Positions 7,724 to 16,651 of a stretch of DNA of 30,674 bases are shown here, one piece after another (the stretch's first letter is position 1; the number at the start of each line of letters is the position of its first letter). The position numbers and the translations under genes are program-made. The stretch is taken from positions 1-30,674 of the forward strand of contig JAWKNZ010000024.1 of assembly GCA_041391425.1 (NCBI GenBank), written 5' to 3'. Origin of the DNA: JAWKNZ01 sp041391425. Lineage in GTDB: Bacteria > Bdellovibrionota_B > Oligoflexia > Oligoflexales > JAWKNZ01. The notes beneath the pieces were generated by a model. It saw nothing but the letters and a program-made list of their open reading frames with translations. It had not been told where the DNA came from and searched no databases.

Positions 7724-10700
7724 TTAATTTTTAAGAGCAAATTGCTCCTCCAATTTTTTATTTAGCCTTGAGTTATCTTCGATTATTTCCTTAAATTTAG
7801 GATCATCTAAGCGGCAGACTCCTTTGTAATCACAAAGGCTACACCATCTTTTGTCTGTCTCAGGATAAAAATTTTCTTTATTGTTAAAAATGGACTGGAT
7901 ACGCCATTGCCATAGGCTATCTAAATTATTTATGAGCTCTTCTATTGACGGAGTTTTCTTGGTTATCAGGCCTAAAGAGAGACCCCATTCTCTAGCATTT
8001 TCCCCTACTGCCTGGGATTTCCATTCGCCATTTAAAATACTCCAATAACCAAAAATTCCATCTTTTAGGGGAAGTCTAAGCTCTGGTTGTTGTAATTCAG
8101 AAATAGCTTTTGCATATAGCAAGAGTTGAGGAGCAATTCCCTTTCTGACGCTGATAGGATCTTCAACATATTTACGTTTGTAGTCGGTCAAGATATACCC
8201 TTCTGAGAAGCGGTCGATGCTGTCTATGCTACCGATAATCGTAATTGGATAATTTAGAATATGGGTTGTGCTATTATGGCTGTTGGGATAATTGCCAAGC
8301 TTAAATTCTTTATAAGATCCGACCGGTTTTTTGAGAGGTGTGTGTGACAATAGTTTGGTTAAATGTTCTGCATATTGAGGCCAGGCATAGCGGATTAAAT
8401 GGAAATAGAGGGGAGAAGAGATATATTCCTCAGGTAAAATTTCATCAGTTAAAAATTTCAGCCGTTGGAGAAAGATTTTTTTCAAATCTTCAATCGCGTG
8501 ACTATCTGGGTCTAATGGGTCTATTATTTTTTTTTGATTAAGGCTGCCGGTAAAAAAAACTTCAACAATTTTATGTAAGTATTCACCTTCATTCTTATTA
8601 CGACTGTCATCTGGCATGCCTAATTTTTGGAGATCTAATTTACTCATTAAAAAATGATATGGACAGGTAATCAATTTTTTTAATGAAGTAGCAGAGGTTT
8701 TTTTTATAAAATTTGCACGCGGATATGGATAGTCTCCAAAAGAAGAGAAGGTATCGTATTGGGCGATAGTGCTTTCTTTCTCAGATAGGAAGAAAAAGCT
8801 TTCTAAATTTTTTGTGTTACTATGGTGGATGAGCTCGGCTTTGTCTTGGCAAAGTAAGCTTTCGATGAATCTAGATCTGACAGTTGTCTCCATTTTTTCT
8901 TCATCAGCATAAAATAATTCAACTTGTGGAAGGCGTGAGAGTAAAAGATGGAATGTCGTGTCTTCTAAAGATTCGACATATTGCCATCCTGGTAAGCCAA
9001 TACGAGATTTAAGCCAGTCATCCACGAGGTTGTCAGATGGTAGGGCTTGTGGAAAATTTCCTTCGGTGCAACCAAGAATAATTGCAACCTTATATGGAAT
9101 ATAACGAGCTTCGGTTATTTTTAAAACTTGTATTCCCTTTAAGGGATAACCAACACTTCTAATATCTATGGACAGTAACCGATCTAAAGTAAACTGCCAG
9201 AAGTCTTTTAAGCTTAACAGTGGATTATTGAATGCGCGTTTCTTCGATGTCGGCTATGAAGTTTTTCCAGCCAGTTGATATTGAAGCCTTTAATCCTGGG
9301 TCTTCTAAAAAGGGTGGATTATCGAAAATATTGAATTCGTCGGCCAATGTTCTGAGCTCACTAGCCCAATCTTTTAAGGGGTATCTTTGCTTGTTATTGT
9401 GGAGAAAAGTCTTGCAGATATCGTGCAATAGATTCAAGGCGTGCTGTGCTTCTATTTGTTCACAATTTTTACTAATTGCTGATAAGCCTGAAGTTGCTGT
9501 TTGGCGGCAAATATTGTCACTGAGGATAGTAGCCAGTTTATCAAATTGTGATCTTTCATGAGCAAGCTCTGGCGTCTCTTTTGGTATATTTCTGTTCAGC
9601 CAATTTACGCTCATCGGGTGAGTCGCAAAAGATAGTATGGCTTCAGCGCTTTCTTGTGTTGATGAAAGATTTGATAAAGATTTTATCCAACTTCCTGATG
9701 TACTTTGGCGCATGTTTAAGCTGATGGCCATATTTGCATTTATCTGCCTTTGTGCGATAAAACTTCTTACTAGATTTCCATGTAAGCGTTCATTTGCTAG
9801 TAGAATGGCAATTTCAGAAGGAGCATAGCCATTTTCTATATATGACTCCACAAGATGAATTGCCTCCGCGGTTTCATTTATAATGTTATTGCAACGATGC
9901 ACGCGGCACGGAGTAGCGATTTCTCGGTATTTTTTTTCACTATGATTGGAGATTGGCTAATTGATTGTGCTAGTTCTGTGAGTGGCTGGAGTTTGCCGAA
10001 TAGCTTGGGAGATGAGCTTAATAAAATACTGCAATTACTAAGCTCTGCGAATCTTTTGAATAGCTTTTGTATGCACGGCTTTAAAGTGGTAAAGCACGAA
10101 AAATAAGCCCAATGGTAGGGAAGTTTATTTTCATTTTCTAGCCATTTGAGAAGATAATTTACTTTCTTTTCCAGAGAAATTGCCTTGGTGTCGAGTTTTA
10201 CTGTGGCAAGTGCACTATAAAATTTAGATTGAAGATCTTCCATTTCTTGAAAGCGAAGGGAGAGGCTAGCCGCCTGATCTTCGGATTGAAAAAAATTATC
10301 GGCGATAATTTGGTTGAGGCGTTCAAAGCCTAAAGTTTGAAGACCAAGATCTTGAAGATCAGAGTAAAATTGTTTGATTTCATGGGCATGACCGATACGT
10401 ATATATCTGTAATTATTTAATTTTATTAGAGAACAGAGTAGAAGCTCTTGTGTAATTGTGGAAGCTACTGCGGTTTGCTCTACTGTGTTGGTATGCCGTT
10501 GGGGCAGAAATGAATCTATGGTATGAATTTGAGGAGAAAAAATGAACTTCTCTTTTGTGCCATCATAGTCAGTAAATAGGTGGCTAGGCGCTGTGTAGGC
10601 AAGACTACAAGAGTGCGAGACATTTCATCGTTATTTAGTTGGAGTAATTGATCTCTTAATTCTTTTAAAAGACAATGATCGGTTGGAAAAAGCTGTAGCC

Positions 10701-10731
10701 CTGCTGTATTCTTGTCATGTATTGCGCTCAT
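7724..10731 (-). pseudogene. addB: AddB-like nuclease subunit, disrupted by three frameshifts
   Basis: About 1000 codons of AddB can be rebuilt across three frames. Segment 1 runs from ATG at 10731 (RTLVVLPTQRLATYLL). A missing base in the A6 run 10537-10542 shifts it to segment 2, which continues PQIHTIDSFLPQ. A missing base in the T8 run 9930-9937 (A8 on the coding strand) shifts to segment 3, joining IVKKKYREIATP to HRCNNIINETAEAI. One extra base within 9228-9255 shifts to segment 4, NNPLLSLKDFWQF, which holds the inactivated-helicase landmark ILGCTEGNFPQ. The C-terminal nuclease is present, with GSIDSIDRFSEGYILTDYK and the iron-sulfur cysteines: one in LITCPYHF and three in CSLCDYKGVC. 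Open pieces run 10731-10516, 10243-9878 (open further upstream), 9902-9225 and 9025-7724 (open upstream past the GTG). All domains survive, so it is either recently broken or a consensus artefact. Confidence 0.85.
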
Positions 10732-11130
10732 CCCGACAGTTATTCCTCCGCACTGTGAACTGGGTTTTTAATCATGCCTAAACGACGCAAACTCATAATT
10801 TTTTATTTTAAAAATCATAGTCTTAAGTTTGATACACCTCAAATATAGCGTCTTGCGATAGGGTACCACACTAGCGAATTCATCCACAGGAAAAGTGGAA
10901 TAATCCGTATTATTTCTTATGAAATTATTGTGGATCCTGCATTTGTCGGAAATGCGGAAATATAAAACAGTTTTGCTCCAGGAGCAATTTAACTTACCAT
11001 AACCGAAATATACATAAATACCTGTATTAAGCAAGAATTGGGGGAGAACTTTAATTTTTTACCTTCATACTTTCCTCCAAATCCCGATAGATTGAAACAT
11101 AGTTAATTGATTTAAGGGCGAGAAGGTAAA
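10732..11130. other. Intergenic region between divergent addB and the FapA-like gene
   Basis: This is about 400 nt between divergent genes. The ribosome site GGAGG of addB lies at its left end. An 88-codon open frame on the minus strand (10768-11034) has no family resemblance and is not called. A small hairpin, GCATTT and AAATGC around a 5-nt loop, sits at 10939-10955. A symmetric dyad lies at 10973-10987. No confident -35/-10 pair was found. Confidence 0.5.
10973..10987. promoter_or_regulatory. 15-bp dyad, possible operator
   Basis: TTGCTCC-A-GGAGCAA is a perfect palindrome with a single central base, located 144 nt before the FapA-like gene and 242 nt before addB. A one-base centre cannot form an RNA hairpin, so a homodimeric DNA-binding protein is the more natural reading. 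No regulator is identified, and a 7-bp arm can occur by chance. Confidence 0.25.
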
Positions 11131-13611
11131 ATGGGTAAGCCGAGCCATATCAAATTGAGTTATTTAGCGGCGCAAAGAAGGGTGCGTTGCGAGTTTTCAA
11201 AACAAGATGCTGATGCTGAAGAACTTCCACCGAAAGATTTAATCCTAAGGGCTAAAAGTAAACTCGAGAAAGAAAAGTCGCTTGGCAATATTGATTTTTA
11301 TCGTATATTTGACCTCAGGCTCAATAGAATTTGGAAGAGTTTAAGGCGTTCGCATGAAAGTTCGGATTGTCGAATCGGAGTAACATTGGGTTCGGGAGCA
11401 CCTCGGCTAAAAGGACTTTCTGTTGAAAAAGCTAAAGCTCCACGTGAATTAGCTCGGATTAGTGTGACCTCAGATCCCAAAACAGTCGAATCTTGGTCAC
11501 CACAATTTATGAAGCTAGTCATAGAAAAATTGCTTGTAGAACAAGGTATAAAAGGCAAGCCAAACCCTGCACAAATAAAACGCTTATGGCTACGAGCGAT
11601 GTATGGAGCACCGATCCAAGACATACCTTTGATATTGATTCCGGAACCTAAATATGCTGAAAATGGAGGTGGTGATGGGTACTATCTGGTAGAAGAAAAT
11701 GAACATAGAGATATAACGTTAGTGATAAACGATATTAATATTGTAGCGCAACCAAAGGTTTGGAGTAAGTTAAAAGCAAACATTTGGGAAACTATTGATA
11801 AGCGTACTAAAGATGGAAGCGGTAATTATCAGTTTTTATATGATGATTTAGTCCGGCAATTACGTTCTGCCCAGAGAGGTCCTGAACGTTTTGGTATGGA
11901 TATGCCCCTTGTGGTCTTGGCTGCAGTCGATAGCCGTTATTATCAGCCATTTGCTGATAATCATATGGACATTCGACTTCATGGGCATGGCAATGAGCTT
12001 GTCAATCATCAGGGTAGTTTAGATAATGAGATTCATGCTAATAAGGGAAATGAGCATAATTTTTTAATTAATTTACAAAAAAATTCTTCTGGGGGGCATG
12101 ATAAGACACATCGGAATGGATTTGAATTACAGATAAAAGTTAGTGACGATAAAATGACTGCAACGGTTGCGGGTTTTGGAAATCCAGCGAATCGAGGGGC
12201 TCTTAAGCTTCTTAAAATTGAATGGTTCGAAAGTCAGTTTGAAAAGTTACAATTATTTAAGCAAGCTTATGAGCCATACATTGATGCAGTTCTTGCTGCT
12301 ATTAATAGTGAGCAAGGTGTGCTTTCGTTGGTAGAGAAGCCTATTGCAGCCGGCAAAGAGGCTAAAGCTGGAGCTAATGCATATTTGAAGGATATGTGCA
12401 TTGGAGGTAAAATTAGGCGTAATAAGCCTTCGGAGTCAGAGGGCTCTGAAAAGGACAAAGGCGCGGAGGAAGACGAATCAGTGAATAGTGAATCAGGAGA
12501 AGAGGAGAAACCTATCCATTTTGTTCAGAAAGGTGACATGATAGCAAAAGTTTCTTATCACCAACCTCCTCAAGACGGATTTGACATTTTTGGTCATGCT
12601 ATAGCTGCGAAGCAAATAGAAAAAATGGATATCCAATTGTCAGAAGGAATAGAGGAAAGGGAGGGGCAAGAGTTTTTTGCATTGCGCAGTGGGGTCCCTG
12701 ATATTGGCGAAGCTTCTATTAGCCTTGATAATAGTTTAGTTTATCCAGAGGATGTTAATTTAGCTTCTGGGCGTTTAGCTTTTGATGGAGATGCAAAAAT
12801 TGAGGGAAGTATTGAACGAGGTGCTTTGCTAGATATTTCTGGGAATTTATTTGTTGCTGGAGGTATTACAGGAGGATTTGTCGTAGTTGGTGCAAGCTTA
12901 AATGTTGAGAATGGTATTAATACTGCTCCAAGTGGTTTTGTGAAAGTTAAGAAAAATATTACCGGCAAGTTTATGGAAAATTCTGATTTTTATTGTGGGG
13001 GAAACCTGAAAATAACAACTGGGATTGGTAGTTGTCGTGGAACTGTAAAAGGAGACGTTAAAGCTGAAGAGATATCGTCAAGTACGCTATATGTATTGGG
13101 CGATATTTCTTGCACTAATTTAGGTAAAGAAGGAAGTTCAGGTACTATTATCTATTTAGGAGTAGATAAAATTGCTTTAAGTAAAGTCGAAACGCGTAAT
13201 AAGCGGTTAGAAAAATTGAAAGACTATACAGAAGTTATTCATAAACAGCTAAAAGTATTGAAACGTAAAAGCGATGCTCAAAAAACGGTTAAGCATAAAG
13301 AAAAGGAAAAGGTGCTAGAAGCACTAGATAAACGTTTGGCGGTGATAGTAAGCCTTGCCAATAAGCATTTAAATAAAAGTAAAGAAGAGTTGTCCTTTGA
13401 TGATACACGCGTGATTTGTGTAAAAGGGGTTTTAGCTGCAGGGACTATAATTCATATTGGTAAGAAGTATATTAGAGTGCAAGAGAATTTTGGAGAAGTT
13501 GGCGTTTATTTTAAAAGGTCAAATGGGGTATCTATCGTCCCCCTTACAGAGCTAAAAGCACATCTTGAAAAACAAGGTGATGATGATAGAAGCCACTTAT
13601 GTTCGGCGTAG
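11131..13611 (+). CDS. FapA/DUF342 family protein with long N-terminal extension
   Basis: This 826-residue cytoplasmic protein contains the FapA (DUF342, flagellar assembly protein A) polymerising core at about 463-680. It opens with VQKGDMIAKV and the PQDGFDIFG motif, then a run of short Gly/Val/Ile-rich beta repeats resembling a right-handed helix. An acidic linker rich in Glu and Ser (about 433-460) separates it from an N-terminal part of about 430 residues. I do not recognise that part, beyond a FapA_N-like alpha/beta texture. A charged coiled coil (about 680-755) follows the core and a small beta-rich domain ends the protein. Typical FapA proteins have roughly 450-650 residues, so this one is long. 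A GAAGG ribosome site lies a few bases before ATG. No flagellar gene is nearby, so a role in flagellar placement is only a family-based guess. Confidence 0.85.
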   Translation: MGKPSHIKLSYLAAQRRVRCEFSKQDADAEELPPKDLILRAKSKLEKEKSLGNIDFYRIFDLRLNRIWKSLRRSHESSDCRIGVTLGSGAPRLKGLSVEKAKAPRELARISVTSDPKTVESWSPQFMKLVIEKLLVEQGIKGKPNPAQIKRLWLRAMYGAPIQDIPLILIPEPKYAENGGGDGYYLVEENEHRDITLVINDINIVAQPKVWSKLKANIWETIDKRTKDGSGNYQFLYDDLVRQLRSAQRGPERFGMDMPLVVLAAVDSRYYQPFADNHMDIRLHGHGNELVNHQGSLDNEIHANKGNEHNFLINLQKNSSGGHDKTHRNGFELQIKVSDDKMTATVAGFGNPANRGALKLLKIEWFESQFEKLQLFKQAYEPYIDAVLAAINSEQGVLSLVEKPIAAGKEAKAGANAYLKDMCIGGKIRRNKPSESEGSEKDKGAEEDESVNSESGEEEKPIHFVQKGDMIAKVSYHQPPQDGFDIFGHAIAAKQIEKMDIQLSEGIEEREGQEFFALRSGVPDIGEASISLDNSLVYPEDVNLASGRLAFDGDAKIEGSIERGALLDISGNLFVAGGITGGFVVVGASLNVENGINTAPSGFVKVKKNITGKFMENSDFYCGGNLKITTGIGSCRGTVKGDVKAEEISSSTLYVLGDISCTNLGKEGSSGTIIYLGVDKIALSKVETRNKRLEKLKDYTEVIHKQLKVLKRKSDAQKTVKHKEKEKVLEALDKRLAVIVSLANKHLNKSKEELSFDDTRVICVKGVLAAGTIIHIGKKYIRVQENFGEVGVYFKRSNGVSIVPLTELKAHLEKQGDDDRSHLCSA

Positions 13612-13652
13612 ATTATAGTGCATTTTTGGAGGGTGTATTGCTATCGCTGTAA

Positions 13653-13979
13653 TTAGCCTCCGGCCATAACTAATGGCTCGTGTATTGCTGCAAAAATTTT
13701 CTTCAATTCATTCCTAACATCCCCACGAAATTCGATTTCGCCGTTTTTCAAAGTAGCACCGCATCCCAAGCGAGGTTGCATTTCTTTCAGTCTTATCTTT
13801 GCTGTTTTTTCATCGAAAGGAAGGTTAAATAGCACCGTGACTTTTTTACCTCCTCTTCCTTTGGTTTCCAAGCGCACTTTGCAAGGGCCATCGCTAGGCT
13901 GAAATTTTCCTTTTTTTTCTCCTTTTCCTTTCTTTTTAGAATGATCACCCTTGGTTGAAAAGACTAAAGTATCGCTCAC
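13653..13979 (-). CDS. SUI1-domain (YciH/DENR-like) translation factor
   Basis: This is a small basic protein of the SUI1/eIF1 fold, corresponding to bacterial YciH, which affects start-codon selection fidelity. I prefer the GTG start at 13979, giving VSDTLVFST, which lines up with the MSD..LVYST beginning of known YciH proteins. A TTG 27 nt upstream (14006) would also be in frame but overlaps the response regulator gene. An AGGA ribosome site (13988-13991), inside the 3' end of that gene, is 8 nt before the GTG and supports this choice. After a Lys-rich stretch comes the SUI1 core: CKVRLETKGRGGKKVTVLFN, then the RLGCGATLKNGEIEFRGD loop and strand. The predicted length is 108 residues. It is probably co-transcribed with the upstream receiver gene. 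Confidence 0.88.
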   Translation of the reverse strand: MSDTLVFSTKGDHSKKKGKGEKKGKFQPSDGPCKVRLETKGRGGKKVTVLFNLPFDEKTAKIRLKEMQPRLGCGATLKNGEIEFRGDVRNELKKIFAAIHEPLVMAGG

Positions 13980-13989
13980 CCTTAATTTC

Positions 13990-14421
13990 CTATTTGGTTG
14001 GTACAATTTTGTGAATTAATTGATCCCAAAGTTTTAAGTTTTCTAAGCACATATTTAATATGCCTTTCAATTGGTCAAAGTCAATTGGCTTAACTAGAAA
14101 GCCAACATCACCATCTCGGTATCGCATCACCGCCTTTGTGAAGTTAGGGTATCCAGTCATAGTAATTGTCATAATACCTTGACCTAATTCATGGCACTTA
14201 TTTAAAAATATATCACCAAATCCGCCTGGCATATTAATATCGCTAATTAAAATCTTGATATCATTTTGTTCCACATAAGCTAAGGCCTCCTTAGGGTTTG
14301 TGAATGTGGTGACAACAAATCTTTCCGGAAACATATGATTTATTTTTTGCGAAATTAATTCGCAAATATCTTCTTCGTCATCGACGATAACTAAGTTATG
14401 AGGTTCCTTGAAATTGATCAT
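13990..14421 (-). CDS. Single-domain response regulator (CheY-like receiver)
   Basis: This 143-residue protein consists of one receiver domain with all key residues: acidic pair Asp14-Asp15 in VIVDDEEDI, phosphoacceptor Asp61 in LISDINMP, switch Thr89 in TMTGYP, and Lys111 in LVKPID. A C-terminal helix of about 30 residues follows, with no DNA-binding or enzymatic output domain. It would therefore act through protein partners, as CheY or Spo0F do, or as a phosphate sink. A strong GAGGAG ribosome site lies 4 nt before the ATG. No histidine kinase is in the window, so the phosphodonor is unknown. The SUI1 gene follows after 10 nt. The nearby diguanylate cyclase is on the other strand and is not co-transcribed. 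Confidence 0.93.
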   Translation of the reverse strand: MINFKEPHNLVIVDDEEDICELISQKINHMFPERFVVTTFTNPKEALAYVEQNDIKILISDINMPGGFGDIFLNKCHELGQGIMTITMTGYPNFTKAVMRYRDGDVGFLVKPIDFDQLKGILNMCLENLKLWDQLIHKIVPTK

Positions 14422-14659
14422 ATATCTCCTCTCTTTTTCTGATAGATTATGCTACTTTAAAATATGCCCGGATAGAGCATATTTTAATCGGCATCTGATG
14501 GTTGGAATATCCATAAGTGTATAGCTTCAGCTTCTAAATAGAAGCAAAATCTAGGATAGACCTTCCTCACATAAGTATATCATGCTGAATCAATTTAACA
14601 TTAATAATTTTATATAATTTAATTATTTAAGCAAAGTAGTTTTAACTTTGGATCAAGAA

Positions 14660-15076
14660 ATGGAATCGGAGAAGTTTGAGTTAATTTTAAAAGAGATTGA
14701 ATTTATTTATTCTCGTAGCAGCGGCCCAGGTGGGCAAAAAGTGAATAAAACATCCACAAAGGCAGAGCTGCGCTGGGATGTTGAGGCCAGTACTCTTATT
14801 TCCGAAGCGATTAAAAAAAAGTTGCTAAGGCAAAATCCTAATCGATTTTCTCAGAAAGGAATTCTTTATATCAAAAGTGATAAATACCGAGATAAAGATG
14901 GGAATAGTCGTGAGTGTGTGAAAAAACTAAAAAGTATTTTAGAAAAAGCATACAAAATAGAAAAGCTTCGCAGACCGACGGTGCCAACTAAAAGCTCGGT
15001 AGAAAAACGCCTATTAGGCAAAAGAAAGCACAGTGAGAAAAAACTTAATAGGAAGTCAAAGCTAGTAGATGACTGA
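14660..15076 (+). CDS. arfB: ArfB-like peptidyl-tRNA hydrolase (class I release factor fold)
   Basis: This is a codon-independent release factor of the ArfB/YaeJ type, which frees stalled ribosomes. The catalytic loop SSGPGGQKVNKTSTKAEL contains Gly24-Gly25-Gln26 (numbered from the ATG at 14660). The family continues with an AELRWDV strand, SDKYRDKDGNSRE, and the basic C-terminal tail RRPTVPTKSSVEKRLLGKRK, which in ArfB enters the empty mRNA channel. At 138 residues it matches the family length (about 140) and lacks the stop-codon recognition domain of RF1 and RF2. An in-frame TTG at 14648 would add four residues; the ATG is preferred, although neither start has a strong ribosome site. The 238 nt upstream contain no gene. 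Confidence 0.92.
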   Translation: MESEKFELILKEIEFIYSRSSGPGGQKVNKTSTKAELRWDVEASTLISEAIKKKLLRQNPNRFSQKGILYIKSDKYRDKDGNSRECVKKLKSILEKAYKIEKLRRPTVPTKSSVEKRLLGKRKHSEKKLNRKSKLVDD

Positions 15077-15332
15077 AAATTATACAGAATTAGCTCAAAA
15101 AGGAACTTAAAACTGCCGATCAGGTGTGAGTCTGGATGTGGTGTTTTTTTGAAATCTGATTTGAGAAGTCGGTATTGGAATATGAGTCTTCTTTAACAAG
15201 CTATTCAATATAGACAAATTCTCATAATATTTAAGAAAACGTTGCTAAGTTATGCACCTAATGTGAAGCATTTTACCAGGCAGTATTAAAGGGCGCGCAA
15301 TAAACTCTTTCTAAAGCGCACATCTAAGATGT

Positions 15333-15337
15333 GAGGA
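15333..15337 (+). promoter_or_regulatory. Ribosome binding site fixing the diguanylate cyclase start
   Basis: GAGGA lies 5 nt before ATG 15343. It makes that ATG a better start than the in-frame GTG at 15331, which overlaps the site and has no Shine-Dalgarno sequence of its own. Confidence 0.6.
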
Positions 15338-15342
15338 TTGCT

Positions 15343-16473
15343 ATGGGTAAAATTAAGTTCAATTTAAACGGCAAAGCAGTAGTCACCGAATTTGAAAATG
15401 GCACCCATGCTCTTGATTTACTCAAAAATTGTGGCGATCGTAATGCTATAAAATCTCCATGCTCCCCCTTGGGGAGTTGCGGTGGTTGTACTATTCTAGT
15501 TAATGGCCATCCTACTTTAGCTTGCCTAAGTCGGCCGCGTGATCTGCTTAATAAAGATATTGAAACATTAGGTGATTGTTCTGAGGCCTGCTTTATTCTT
15601 TACAATGGTCAACATTTGGGGAGACGGTTTTTAATGGAAAAGCCTCAGTTTACCATAGGAAGGCAGGAACGTTGTGACTTAATTCTCGATTCTGCATGTG
15701 TTTCACGTCGGCATGCCCAGATCCTACGTAGTGATAGCCGCGAGTTTACTATTATCGATTTAGGAAGTACAAATGGTACCTTTGTAAACTTTGAAAAGAT
15801 AAAGAAAAAACGCGTATTGAAAAATGGAGACATGATACGCTTAGGGACAATGCTTATAAAATTTTATGAAAATAATAATATTGAAAGTGCGATACATGAT
15901 CGTATGTACCGTTTGGCAACTTTTGATGAACTAACACAAACATATAACCGTAAATTTTTGATGGAAAAATTAGCATTCGAATACAAGAAGGCATCGGCAC
16001 AAAAAAGTAAATTAAGTATTGTTTTTATGGATTTGGATAATTTTAAAAAGGTAAATGACACTTATGGACATCAAGCCGGTGACTTTGTTCTGAAAGAAAC
16101 GGCGCAGCTGATCAAGTCGAATATTAGAGATTTTGATATTTTGGGACGGTATGGTGGTGAAGAGCTCGTACTACTTTTGCCTGGGGTGGAAGGCAAACTT
16201 GCTATAGCAGTGGCAGAGCGGATTAGAAAAGCAGTGGAAGCCCATCAATATCAACTAAAAGTTGAAAGCTTACAGGGAACAATAGAAATTATCGAAAACA
16301 TCTGCCACAGGCAAACTGTTTCGATAGGGATTTCCTCCGTTAGTAAGACAACAGCTTCAGTTAAGATGCTGTTAGATGAGGCAGATAAAAGGTTATACTT
16401 TTCGAAGGCTTCTGGTAGAAATAAGACCACAGGTGAATACAATAAGGTTAAGCTTTTAAAAGCGGTAAATTAG
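15343..16473 (+). CDS. [2Fe-2S] ferredoxin-like / FHA / GGDEF diguanylate cyclase
   Basis: This 376-residue protein has three domains. Residues 1-80 resemble the ferredoxin-like [2Fe-2S] domain of molybdenum hydroxylase and succinate dehydrogenase iron-sulfur subunits, with FNLNGKAVV and cysteines 40, 46, 49 and 61 in C-x5-C-x2-C-x11-C (the usual first gap is x4). Residues 84-175 are an FHA phosphothreonine-binding domain, with FTIGRQERCDLIL, SRRHA and LGSTNGTFVN. Residues 190-370 are a GGDEF domain with FMDLDNFKKVND, GHQAGD and the active motif RYGGEEL (271-275). A product-inhibition I-site, RDFD (262-265), precedes the active motif at the standard spacing. It should make cyclic di-GMP, presumably gated by redox or iron state and by a phosphorylated partner; that gating is inference. 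Its TAG stop straddles the boundary with the MITE copy that follows. Confidence 0.9.
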   Translation: MGKIKFNLNGKAVVTEFENGTHALDLLKNCGDRNAIKSPCSPLGSCGGCTILVNGHPTLACLSRPRDLLNKDIETLGDCSEACFILYNGQHLGRRFLMEKPQFTIGRQERCDLILDSACVSRRHAQILRSDSREFTIIDLGSTNGTFVNFEKIKKKRVLKNGDMIRLGTMLIKFYENNNIESAIHDRMYRLATFDELTQTYNRKFLMEKLAFEYKKASAQKSKLSIVFMDLDNFKKVNDTYGHQAGDFVLKETAQLIKSNIRDFDILGRYGGEELVLLLPGVEGKLAIAVAERIRKAVEAHQYQLKVESLQGTIEIIENICHRQTVSIGISSVSKTTASVKMLLDEADKRLYFSKASGRNKTTGEYNKVKLLKAVN

Positions 16474-16651
16474 GGCGTGTTGACGTTTCATTTTCGTAGC
16501 GAGAGACAAATACTTGAAAGTCGCAGCTAGGAAGGGTTTCAAAAATTACTGGAGGTGTACTAGATGTACATTGAGGATAATTTTTGAAACCATGACAACG
16601 TTGTGACTCAAGGGTTTGGCTCCTAGTAGGAAATGAAACGTCAACACGCCC
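16473..16651 (-). mobile_element. MITE-like element, copy 2 (179 bp, inverted relative to copy 1)
   Basis: This is the reverse complement of the element at 848-1027, with about six differences including one lost base in an internal T-run (about 97% identity). It has the same perfect 21-bp terminal repeats and the same inner GGGTTTCAAAAATTA-type arms. The flanking dinucleotides are TA at 16471-16472 and 16652-16653. Its first base supplies the G of the TAG stop codon of the diguanylate cyclase gene. A 66-codon open frame (16633-16833) and an 86-codon minus-strand frame (16448-16708) crossing it are by-products. Confidence 0.87.

Noticed and set aside
9880..9910. CGCG sites close to some frameshifts (9902-9905, 9235-9238, 26448-26451) as possible methylation-linked read errors
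   Set aside because: The second addB lesion is better placed at the T8 run 9930-9937, because the alternative frame is open and sensible from there (KKKYREIATP). The remaining two sites are not localised well enough to support a motif.
10939..10955. Small hairpin GCATTT/AAATGC as a terminator or RNA element
   Set aside because: The stem is only 6-8 bp with a wobble pair and no T-run; such hairpins are expected by chance in AT-rich DNA.
10768..11034. 88-codon minus-strand ORF upstream of addB
   Set aside because: No recognisable family, no ribosome site, unusual composition, and it fills the promoter region between two divergent genes.
848..16651. The two repeat copies as ends of a 15.8-kb composite transposon
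   Set aside because: Each copy has its own TA flanks and the DNA between them consists of ordinary chromosomal genes with no transposase, so two independent insertions are simpler.
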